Assembly (NCBI GenBank): GCA_023248995.1
Contig: JAHFDN010000004.1
Coordinates: 1 to 61,672, forward strand
Source of the DNA: Candidatus Rokuibacteriota bacterium
GTDB lineage: Bacteria; Methylomirabilota; Methylomirabilia; Rokubacteriales; CSP1-6
Length of the DNA stretch: 61,672 nt
Reading direction: 5' to 3'
The notes beneath the pieces were generated by a model. That model did not search any database, had not been told where the DNA came from, and was given only the letters and a program-made list of their open reading frames with translations. This document shows, in pieces, positions 8,750 to 17,531 of the stretch. Position 1 is the first letter of the stretch; each line of letters starts with the position of its first letter. Position numbers and translations under genes: made by a program.

Positions 8750-9564
8750 GGGGTGACGAACGCGCGGAGGGCGCGTCGGGCCCGGGCGTTGGTTCCGAGG
8801 AGAACGGTGTAATGGTTGGTGCCGGGGACGACGACCAGCCTGGATTTCCGGATGGCCCGGGCCATGGCTTCCGCCTCCTCCTGGGTCATCAGGCAATCGG
8901 TCGCGGTCAGGAGGCCGTCCGGGGCGCGGAGGATGAGGGTCGGGCACTGGATCCGGTGGTGGTGCGCCCAGAGCCGCTCCCGCGCGAGGCTGGCCACCTC
9001 CTCTTCGATCGCGTGCTTGGCCACCTTGGAGCGAACCGCTCCGCCCGGCAGGACTTCCACGTCGTAGCGGAAGTAGCGCTCCAGGTGCTCGTTCCAGCGG
9101 CCGGCGAACATCGGCAGGCCGCGGAGCAGCTCCAGGAACATCTCCATCGAGGGGAACTCCACGTCCAGGCGGTTCACCGCGGGCGCGAGGGAATCGAGCA
9201 CCTCCGCCCTCACGTCGATGCCCCCGTCCACGAGGATCAGCTTCCTGACACGCCGGGGGAAGCGCGCGGCGAATTTGAGCGCGATGCTCGCGCCGAGCGA
9301 ATGTCCCATGAGGACGGCGCTCCGGAGGCCGAACTGATCCAGGAGCCCGGCGAGGTCCTCCCCGTGAATGTCCAGGCTGTAGCCCTTGGGGGGCTTGTCG
9401 CTCTCCCCGCGGCCCCGGAGGTCGTAAGCGATCATCCGGCAGTCGGGGGTGAGGACGCTCGCGAGGCTCTCCCAAGAGGTGTGGTTGGCCGTGAGGCCGT
9501 GGACGCAGACGAGCGTGGAACCTCTCCCCGGCCATTCGCGGACGGCCAAAGACACCCCGTTCAC
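8746..9564 (-). CDS. Alpha/beta hydrolase
   Basis: 272 residues with a full alpha/beta hydrolase signature: oxyanion HG in VCVHGLTANHTSW, YDLRGRGESDKP, nucleophile Ser in GHSLGAS, and the catalytic His in GTNHYTV. No signal peptide, so it is cytoplasmic. It starts with GTG and is the first gene of the ligase-mutase operon, overlapping the ligase by 4 bp. It could hydrolyse an ester, lactone or acyl-CoA that feeds the acid substrate into the pathway; the exact reaction cannot be read from sequence. Confidence 0.82.
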   Translation of the reverse strand: MNGVSLAVREWPGRGSTLVCVHGLTANHTSWESLASVLTPDCRMIAYDLRGRGESDKPPKGYSLDIHGEDLAGLLDQFGLRSAVLMGHSLGASIALKFAARFPRRVRKLILVDGGIDVRAEVLDSLAPAVNRLDVEFPSMEMFLELLRGLPMFAGRWNEHLERYFRYDVEVLPGGAVRSKVAKHAIEEEVASLARERLWAHHHRIQCPTLILRAPDGLLTATDCLMTQEEAEAMARAIRKSRLVVVPGTNHYTVLLGTNARARRALRAFVTP

Positions 9565-9647
9565 CTGGACCTTGAGCAGCGGCGCCCTCCGGGGGAAATG
9601 TCGGTCCGCTTATTCTAGCGTAGATCGCTGGGCGAAGGGCAACCCTC

Positions 9648-10595
9648 CTACGGGGCCTTGAAGAAGCTGGCCACTTCGTGCTGGAAGATGTGGTGCCCCT
9701 TTTGCAGATGCATCATGTGGCCGGCGTCGGGGACGACCACGTACTTCTTGTACCGATTGGGAAGCTGCTGGAAGAACGGCAGGAGGCCGCTGAGGTCCGC
9801 CACGTCGTCGTATTCACCATGGATGATCATCGTGGGAACGGGGATCAGCCGGGGGTTCAGCATGGGCATAATGGTAACCATATCGAGCTGGGGGCCGGTG
9901 GCCGTCTTCCGCTCCACCTGCGCGGCGGCCTTGGCATAGGCGTCAACCACATCGGTGTCGTTGGCCTCCGCCGGGGCCATTGAGTAGAAGCGGGGCTTCC
10001 AGCCGGCTTCGGGGATGCTGACGTAGGGATTCTTCCTGAAAAAGTCGACCCTCGGCCGCCTCTTGGCAATATCCGGGCTGTCCACATGCATCTGGGCGTA
10101 GGTCACGTACTTCTCGACCTTCTTGGGCTGGGCCATGACGAACATCCCGCCGTACTGCGTCCCCCAGGACCAGCCCAGGAGGTTCACCTTCGAGCCTCCC
10201 CTCAGCTTCAGGACGTAATCGACCACGGCGTTGAGGTCCTCGCTCGCCTCCTGGGTGGTCATGTGGGCCTCCGGATGGGTGGAGCGGCCGAATCCTCTGG
10301 TATCGAGGGCAAAGACGTCGAAGCCTTCCCTGGCCAGAAAGTCCATGAGGCTGTATGAAGGTTTCCCGGGAACCCGCAGGTCGAAGCTCTCCTTGCCGGC
10401 CGTGGCCGAGCCGTGGGCCAGGACGACGATCTTCTTGCCGGACGGGCTGCCGGCGTACTTCTCCCAGAGGTAGATCTTCATCCCGCCGTGCTCGAGCCAA
10501 TGCTCGACCCCGACAACTTCCTGGGCCACCGAAGGGGTGAACGAGGTGAGGATCAAAACGGCCAGAGCGAATCCTAGCCAAGCTCCTGGTTTCAT
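9648..10595 (-). CDS. Secreted alpha/beta hydrolase
   Basis: 315 residues with a clear signal peptide (Lys3, hydrophobic core WLGFALAVLILTS, likely cut after SVAQ). The mature part is an alpha/beta hydrolase: LAHGSATAGKES, DTRGFGRS, nucleophile Ser in GWSWGTQ, the sequence IIHGEYDDVAD holding the likely acid, and the final His in PDAGHMMH. It acts in the periplasm or outside. A strong ribosome binding site (AGGAGGAGAG) precedes the ATG. An 83-bp gap separates it from the downstream hydrolase gene, so it may be its own unit. Substrate unknown. Confidence 0.82.
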   Translation of the reverse strand: MKPGAWLGFALAVLILTSFTPSVAQEVVGVEHWLEHGGMKIYLWEKYAGSPSGKKIVVLAHGSATAGKESFDLRVPGKPSYSLMDFLAREGFDVFALDTRGFGRSTHPEAHMTTQEASEDLNAVVDYVLKLRGGSKVNLLGWSWGTQYGGMFVMAQPKKVEKYVTYAQMHVDSPDIAKRRPRVDFFRKNPYVSIPEAGWKPRFYSMAPAEANDTDVVDAYAKAAAQVERKTATGPQLDMVTIMPMLNPRLIPVPTMIIHGEYDDVADLSGLLPFFQQLPNRYKKYVVVPDAGHMMHLQKGHHIFQHEVASFFKAP

Positions 10596-10821
10596 CGATC
10601 TCTCCTCCTGTGTGGAACCGGAAACATCCGTAGGCCCGCGATCCTCTCGTCCGGCGTGGGGAAAGTATGCAAAGCCTAGCCTGAGGCTCAGGAGTGGTCA
10701 AGCACCATCTTGACATCGCCTCCGCAGGAGCATAGCCTGCCTCCACGACCTCGCTCCTCGTGGGGGGGAGCGGAGCGCGCGCGGGCACTTTGGCTTCGTT
10801 CATTACGGGGAGGATGACACC
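10596..10821. other. Divergent intergenic region
   Basis: 226 bp between the divergent secreted-hydrolase and cupin-like genes. It should hold promoters for both; only the plus-strand one (10710-10738) is readable. No gene or RNA is recognised. Confidence 0.5.
10710..10738 (+). promoter_or_regulatory. Candidate sigma-70 promoter for the cupin-like gene
   Basis: A perfect -35 TTGACA at 10710-10715 and a weak -10 TAGCCT at 10733-10738, 17 bp apart, about 80 bp before the ATG at 10822. Confidence 0.45.
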
Positions 10822-11226
10822 ATGGAGCGGCAGGAGCCGGTGGATCTCGATCGCAGGGCAGTGCTGTTGGGGCTGGTAGGCGCGTCGGCGCTCCTCATGG
10901 GCAAGGGCAGCACGGCCCTGGCGCAGGAAGTAAAGGGGGTGAAGGTAAAGGTCATCAAGGAGGCCGGGTCATTGATCCCGGGCTTCCCCAAACTCCAACT
11001 GGTCGAGGCAGCATTCCAACCTGGGGCAGCGTTGCCCCAAGACACGATGAAGCACCCAATGATCTGTGAGTGTACTCTCGGCTCGTTGGAAGTGACGCAG
11101 GACGGTAAGACGTTTGCGGCGAAGAAGGGGCACATCTGGACGTGCAAAGCGGGCACGGTGGAGGGGGCCGTTAACAAAGGGACGACCGTGGCGATCATGC
11201 GTATGTTCTTTCTGATGCCGGCCTAA
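10822..11226 (+). CDS. Tat-exported cupin-like small protein
   Basis: 134 residues. A twin-arginine signal is visible at the start (LDRRAVLLGLVGASALL), with a likely cleavage after ALAQ near residue 35; folded export would suit a metal-binding protein. The mature ~100 residues look like a single cupin barrel: FQPGAALPQ, ICECTLGSLEV, GHIWTCKAGT. Only one clear His-type metal ligand is visible, so metal binding is uncertain. A GGAGG precedes the ATG. Transcribed divergently from the secreted hydrolase. Function unknown; the cupin call is from pattern only. Confidence 0.65.
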   Translation: MERQEPVDLDRRAVLLGLVGASALLMGKGSTALAQEVKGVKVKVIKEAGSLIPGFPKLQLVEAAFQPGAALPQDTMKHPMICECTLGSLEVTQDGKTFAAKKGHIWTCKAGTVEGAVNKGTTVAIMRMFFLMPA

Positions 11227-11321
11227 CCTTGCACACACCGCGACCGGCCAGCGTTCGGACCTCGAGCCGAGCTGGTCCGTCACCGCGCGGACGTATCAGC
11301 CTGCCGTGAGATGCGTTCGCG

Positions 11322-11999
11322 ATGCCCTTGCGGCGGAGTCACCGCTGGCCCTCCACCGTCGCCGAGGCTCGAAGGCTCCAGCTTAGACTTCGTCGCCGCC
11401 TCAAGGTCGGGGGGGGGCCGCGGCGGGTCCGGCTGGTAGCCGGCGGTGACTGCGCGTTTTCCCCCGACGGCCGGAGGATCTGGGCGGGGATTGTCGTCGT
11501 CCGGCTCCCTGAACTCGAGCCCGTCGCCCGCGCGTGGGCAACCGGTCGCGTGACGTTCCCGTACGTCCCCGGCTACCTCTCATTTCGAGAGGGGCCCGTC
11601 TTCATTCGCGCCGCCCGGCGGCTCCGGGTTCGCCCGGACCTCTGGCTCTTCGACGGGCAGGGGATCGCCCACCCGCGCGGTTTCGGTCTCGCCGCCCACC
11701 TGGGAGTCTTGCTGGGGGCGTCGAGCGTGGGGTGCGCCAAATCCCGCCTGGTGGGGGAGCACGCGGAGCCCGGCCGCCGTCGTGGTGAATGGGCCTCGCT
11801 CGTCTTCCGTGGGGAGCGGGTCGGGGCTGTGCTGAGGACGCGGGACGGGGTCCGTCCCCTCTACGTGTCGGTCGGCCACCGGATCTCGCTGACGGGCGCG
11901 CTCCGGTGGGTTCTGCCGTGCTGCCGCTTCCGGGTGCCCGAGCCCATCCGTCTCGCCGAGCAGCTGGTCAACCGGCTGAAGCCGGAGCGGCTCCGCTAA
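11322..11999 (+). CDS. nfi: Endonuclease V (deoxyinosine repair)
   Basis: 225 residues. Endonuclease V nicks DNA near deoxyinosine left by adenine deamination. All known active-site positions are seen: Asp in AGGDCAF, Tyr and Glu in YVPGYLSFREGP, Asp and His in FDGQGIAHPRGFGLAAHLGV (quoted in parts: DGQGIAHPR, GLAAHLGV), and the Lys in GCAKSRLVG. Length is normal. Its stop overlaps by 3 bp the convergent RraA-like gene. The N-terminal ~30 residues are unusually Arg-rich. The DNA ligase gene is close by, though on the other strand. Confidence 0.93.
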   Translation: MPLRRSHRWPSTVAEARRLQLRLRRRLKVGGGPRRVRLVAGGDCAFSPDGRRIWAGIVVVRLPELEPVARAWATGRVTFPYVPGYLSFREGPVFIRAARRLRVRPDLWLFDGQGIAHPRGFGLAAHLGVLLGASSVGCAKSRLVGEHAEPGRRRGEWASLVFRGERVGAVLRTRDGVRPLYVSVGHRISLTGALRWVLPCCRFRVPEPIRLAEQLVNRLKPERLR

Positions 12000-12691
12000 T
12001 AGGTCCCGGGGCGGACCTCGCGATAGAGGGTCTTCAGCTTCTCCGGCGTGAAATCGCCCGCCCGGCAGGCGGCGATGATCCGGCGCTCGGCGGCTTCCAC
12101 CTTCTGGACTCCTTCGGGAATCTTGGCGGCGATCTCGGGCGGGATGAGGACGATCCCGTGCTGGTCTCCGTGGAGCAGGTCGCCGGGCTTCACCCAGAGC
12201 CCGCCGACCTTCACGGGGAGACCGAAGTCCACCATGTGGACCCAGGCGTGGGACACGGAGACGTGGGCGGCTGCGAACTGAAAACCCAGGGCCCGCACCT
12301 CCTCCAGATCCCGAACTGACCCGTCGGTCACCACGCCTACGCAGCCGAGGGCCTTGTGGATGTTGGCCTGCACCTCGCCCCACTGGGCGCCCTGGCCGCG
12401 CGGATCGTCCAGGTCGTGGGCGACGATGACCCGCGGGGCCGGGATCGTCTGGATGAAATCCCACCAGGCAAACGTGCTCGCCCGGTGACCGTCCTGGGGC
12501 GACTGCTCAGCCCGGACCAAGGCCGTGACCGCGTAGCCCACCATGGGCCCCAGCTCGGGGAAGAGGGCGCGGATCTCGGATGACATGAACCCCTCGTGGC
12601 GCGGCCGCACGCCGAAGGTTTCGATGGCGTTGGCCACGCTGGGGCTGGTGATCGTGCCGAGCGCGTCGAGCTCGCGGGGTGTCAGGGGCAT
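11996..12691 (-). CDS. RraA-family protein (aldolase/decarboxylase-like)
   Basis: 231 residues from the Met at 12691, which has AAGGAG upstream; a Met at 12718 is possible but overlaps ligA. The RraA fold is seen in VVTDGSVRDLEEVRALGF (key Asp/Arg) and VKPGDLLHGDQHGIVLIP. Family members include the RNase E inhibitor RraA and metal-dependent 4-hydroxy-4-methyl-2-oxoglutarate aldolases/oxaloacetate decarboxylases. The longer length and the C-terminal helix (EAAERRIIAACRAGDF) fit the enzyme-like branch better than E. coli RraA (161 residues). Located just downstream of ligA on the same strand. Confidence 0.8.
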   Translation of the reverse strand: MPLTPRELDALGTITSPSVANAIETFGVRPRHEGFMSSEIRALFPELGPMVGYAVTALVRAEQSPQDGHRASTFAWWDFIQTIPAPRVIVAHDLDDPRGQGAQWGEVQANIHKALGCVGVVTDGSVRDLEEVRALGFQFAAAHVSVSHAWVHMVDFGLPVKVGGLWVKPGDLLHGDQHGIVLIPPEIAAKIPEGVQKVEAAERRIIAACRAGDFTPEKLKTLYREVRPGTY

Positions 12692-12714
12692 GGCGAGCAC
12701 TCCTTTAAGGGGCG

Positions 12715-14784
<2,070 letters not shown>

Positions 14785-14798
14785 CTACCATAGCGGCG

Positions 14799-15479
14799 AT
14801 GAGCCCGCGCTCGCCCGAGACCACCGCGTCCGTCCAGGACTATCTGGCGGCGATCTACGACCTGGCCGGGAGCGGTAAACCGGTGATCGGGGCGCGGCTG
14901 GCCAAGCACATGAAGATCTCCCCGCCGGCCGTGACCGAAGCGCTCCAGCGCATGGCGCGCTCGGGGTATCTGCGCTTCGCCGCCGGAAAGGAGATCGCCC
15001 TCACCAGGAAGGGCAAGGCCATGGCCGAGGTGATGGCGAGACGCCACCGCCTCCTCGAGCGGTGGCTGACCGACATGCTGGGTCTCGACTGGACCGAGGC
15101 ACACGAGGAGGCCCACCGCCTGGAGCACGCGCTGTCCCCCAAGGTGGAGGATCGGCTGGCCGCGATTCTCGGGATGCCCACCACCTGCCCGCACGGCAAT
15201 CCCATTCCCGGGATGGCCGGCCAGTCCGCCGCGCATCCCTTCCCGCTCGACCAGGCCAAGGAAGGAACCACGGTCGTCGTGGAGCGGATCACCGAGGAGG
15301 CCGAGGCCGACCGGAAGCTCCTCGAGCACCTCTGGCAGAACGGCGTCAGGCCCGGCATGCGGCTCCGGATCCAGGAAGTCGCCCCGTGGGCCGGCACGAT
15401 CACGACCACGAGCGACGGCAAGACGATCGTCCTCGGACTCCCGGCGGCGGGAAAGATCTGGGTCTATCAGCCGAAGTAG
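14799..15479 (+). CDS. DtxR/MntR-family metal-dependent repressor
   Basis: 226 residues from the ATG at 14799 (an upstream ATG at 14733 would add unconserved residues). It begins with a winged helix-turn-helix (SVQDYLAAIYDL, KISPPAVTEALQRMARSGYL), followed by the metal-binding and dimerization domain (RRHRLLERWL, EAHRLEHALS, TTCPHGNPIPG) and a C-terminal FeoA/SH3-like domain (LRIQEVAPWAGTITT). Such proteins sense Fe2+ or Mn2+ and repress uptake genes. It stands alone between ligA (divergent) and the ccm operon (convergent). Iron sensing next to heme-handling genes is suggestive, but direct control of ccm would need binding sites near 22218-22265, which I cannot see. Confidence 0.9.
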   Translation: MSPRSPETTASVQDYLAAIYDLAGSGKPVIGARLAKHMKISPPAVTEALQRMARSGYLRFAAGKEIALTRKGKAMAEVMARRHRLLERWLTDMLGLDWTEAHEEAHRLEHALSPKVEDRLAAILGMPTTCPHGNPIPGMAGQSAAHPFPLDQAKEGTTVVVERITEEAEADRKLLEHLWQNGVRPGMRLRIQEVAPWAGTITTTSDGKTIVLGLPAAGKIWVYQPK

Positions 15480-15498
15480 GGGGGACGAGGCGGGAGTC

Positions 15499-16428
15499 TT
15501 ACCGTCCCTTTTTGGCGAGCCGGCTCCTGGCCTCCTCGATCATCCGGAGCGCGTGGTCGCGATCCTCTCCCTTCGGCATGAGCGCCACGAACTTTTCCCA
15601 GGCCTGAATCGCGCCCCTATCGTCCTGCTTGACCTCGTAGAGGATCCGGGCCTTGTCCCAGTAGGCGTGGGCGTACGTCGGGTCGATGGTGATGGCCTTG
15701 TCGAAGGCCTCGAGCGCGTTGTCGTCGTGGCCGGCGACGGACAAGATGACGCCCAGGTGGGTGATGGCGTCCACGTTTTTCGGATCGCGCTTGAGCACGG
15801 CTCGGTAGGCGGCGATCGCCTCCTGGTAGCGCCCGGCGTCCAGGCTCTGGTGGGCCGCCTCGAGCATGCCGCGGAAGATTTCGGGAGGGATCGGCTTCGA
15901 CGGGTCGAGCGAGGGCCCCGCCGTGCCCGGCGCATCCATCGGCACCGGGAGGCGGCTGCCGGGGGGAGTCGTCGTCCGATCCGGCTCGGTGTAGCGGGCG
16001 ACGCCGAGACCGAGGGTCAGGCCGAACACCAGGAGGAGGACGGCCCCGATGATCAGGGTGACGGGGCTTCTGGTCCACGCGCGCGGCCGGGCAGCGGCCC
16101 CGCCCTCGGCGGGCCGGCCCGGCTTCGTTTTCGGGGGCGCCGGCGGGAGGGTGTCCAGCGCCTGCAAGATCTGGGCGGCGTCCGACTCGTACCGGGACCG
16201 GAGGGACGCGTAGTCGTCGTTCGAGAGGTGGCCGGCCTGGTGATCGAACTCGAGTTCCCTGAGCGCCCGGTAGAGGAGGGATTTCTCCTCGGTGAGCTCG
16301 TCCCGCCGATCCGCCTGAACGGGGAGCAGCCCCGCCGGGGCCCCACCCCGCCGGAAGAAGGGCCAGAGGACGAACGCCGCGGCCGGCAGGGCGATGAGCC
16401 CGATGGCGATGAGGCCCGCGGCCGTCAT
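15499..16428 (-). CDS. ccmI: Cytochrome c maturation protein CcmI-like (TPR)
   Basis: 309 residues. An N-terminal membrane helix (GLIAIGLIALPAAAFVLWPF), a cytoplasmic coiled stretch (ELTEEKSLLYRALRELEFDHQAG, in part), a second helix (LIIGAVLLLVFGLTLGLG) and a C-terminal TPR region (YQEAIAAYRAVLKRDPKN, HDDNALEAFDKAI) give the CcmI/CycH layout. It presents apocytochrome c to the heme ligation complex CcmFH. It is the last gene of the ccm operon and overlaps ccmH by ATGA. The TPR part is shorter than in E. coli-type CcmH. Confidence 0.85.
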   Translation of the reverse strand: MTAAGLIAIGLIALPAAAFVLWPFFRRGGAPAGLLPVQADRRDELTEEKSLLYRALRELEFDHQAGHLSNDDYASLRSRYESDAAQILQALDTLPPAPPKTKPGRPAEGGAAARPRAWTRSPVTLIIGAVLLLVFGLTLGLGVARYTEPDRTTTPPGSRLPVPMDAPGTAGPSLDPSKPIPPEIFRGMLEAAHQSLDAGRYQEAIAAYRAVLKRDPKNVDAITHLGVILSVAGHDDNALEAFDKAITIDPTYAHAYWDKARILYEVKQDDRGAIQAWEKFVALMPKGEDRDHALRMIEEARSRLAKKGR

Positions 16429-16883
16429 TGTCCGAGCTCCGTCATCTCGCGCCGGATCCGCTCCCTCGTGGCGGGATCGACCGGCTCCGCGACCGGGCGC
16501 TCTCGCGTCCGGCGGCTCCACCGCCGCGTCAGCATCAGGATCACCAGGAGGCCCCCTCCGATCCCCGCGAAGGGAAGCGTCCAGACCAGCAGGTTGAACC
16601 CCCGGGGACGCGGGGAGAGGAGGATCCACTCGCCGTACTTCTCCACGAAGTAGGCCATCACCTGGTCGGGCGTGTCGCCGCCCTGAAGGCGCTCGCGGAT
16701 GATCCCGCGCATCTGGTTGGCCATCTCCGAGGGGGAATCGGCCACCGAGAGGTTCTGGCAGACCACGCATCGGAGCTGGGCGGCGATCTGCCGGACGGTC
16801 TCTTCGTTCACGGCGCCGGGCGGAGGCGCGCCCCATGCGAGGACGGGCAGGAGGAGGGCGAGCGCGAGGGCCGCCCGCCTCAT
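16425..16883 (-). CDS. ccmH: Cytochrome c maturation thiol oxidoreductase CcmH
   Basis: 152 residues with a signal peptide (RRAALALALLLPVLAWGA), the redox motif LRCVVCQN that defines CcmH/CycL/NrfF, then a transmembrane helix (VWTLPFAGIGGGLLVILML) and a short charged tail. It keeps the apocytochrome CXXCH cysteines reduced for heme attachment. Overlaps ccmG by 4 bp upstream and ccmI by 4 bp downstream. Confidence 0.95.
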   Translation of the reverse strand: MRRAALALALLLPVLAWGAPPPGAVNEETVRQIAAQLRCVVCQNLSVADSPSEMANQMRGIIRERLQGGDTPDQVMAYFVEKYGEWILLSPRPRGFNLLVWTLPFAGIGGGLLVILMLTRRWSRRTRERPVAEPVDPATRERIRREMTELGQ

Positions 16884-17527
16884 GAGCCTTCCTTCAGGAG
16901 ACGCGCGACCTCGCGCATGAAGACGTCGTCGGTGACGGCGCCCACGTGCTTCTTCCGGATCCGGCCCGCGCGGTCGATGAAGAACGTCTCCGGCACGCCG
17001 TAGACCCCGTAGTCCACCGAAATCTTTCCAGTGGGGTCGGGGCCGTTGGGGAAGGTGATGGAGAACTGCTTGAGGAATTTGCGGGCGGGCTCCTCCGTGT
17101 CCTGGATGTCCACCCCCACCACCACGACGTCCCGATCCTTCCAGGTCTGCCACCCGCGCTCCAGGACCGGCGCCTCCTCGTAGCAGGCCGGGTAGCACCA
17201 GGAGGCCCAGAAGTTCAGCACGACGACCTTGCCCTTGAGATCCCCCAGGTGGAGGCGCCCGCCGTCGAAGAGCGCCACGGAGAACGGGGCGGCGGGTTTG
17301 CCCACGAGGGGCGAGGGGATGGCGCGCGGGTCCGTCCAGAAGCCGTAGGCCAGGAGCACGAGGAGCGGGATGATCGAGAGCGGGATGGCCCACTTCCCCC
17401 GGCGCCAAATTCCCTCGGAGGGGGGCTTCGCCCCCCCTCCGAGGCCTCCCCCCGGAGGGTTGCGCGGGCCGAGCCCGCGCTCGAACGCGTCCGAATCCAC
17501 GTCCGTGGGAGTCCGCTGGGCCGGCAT
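16880..17527 (-). CDS. ccmG: Thioredoxin-like CcmG/DsbE with CX3C active site
   Basis: 215 residues. A membrane anchor (residues 47-63) is followed by a periplasmic thioredoxin fold: NFWASW then the active-site region, and the cis-Pro in YGVPETFFIDRAG. The active site reads Cys111-Tyr-Pro-Ala-Cys115, one residue longer than the usual CXXC; I checked the codons (TGC TAC CCG GCC TGC). The N-terminal ~45 residues before the anchor are unusual: residues 13-39 are encoded by the dispersed hairpin repeat at 17413-17489. There is no later Met before the membrane helix, so the repeat seems to be translated. It supplies electrons to CcmH/apocytochrome c. It begins 4 bp after ccmF. Confidence 0.92.
   Translation of the reverse strand: MPAQRTPTDVDSDAFERGLGPRNPPGGGLGGGAKPPSEGIWRRGKWAIPLSIIPLLVLLAYGFWTDPRAIPSPLVGKPAAPFSVALFDGGRLHLGDLKGKVVVLNFWASWCYPACYEEAPVLERGWQTWKDRDVVVVGVDIQDTEEPARKFLKQFSITFPNGPDPTGKISVDYGVYGVPETFFIDRAGRIRKKHVGAVTDDVFMREVARLLKEGS
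17413..17489. repeat. Dispersed two-hairpin repeat, copy A (inside ccmG)
   Basis: Two adjacent hairpins: GGAGGGGGGC-TTCG-CCCCCCCTCC with flanking CCTC/GAGG, and GCGCGGGC-CGA-GCCCGCGC. A second copy with the same order of parts lies at 21375-21452. Copy A lies in the coding region of ccmG and contributes a Pro/Gly-rich peptide. Confidence 0.85.
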
Positions 17528-17531
17528 GCGC

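Noticed and set aside
7358-9535. A 725-codon fusion of the CoA ligase with an extra N-terminal domain
   Set aside because: The extra part is the hydrolase gene read in another frame; the ligase begins with a conserved start at 8749 that overlaps the hydrolase stop.
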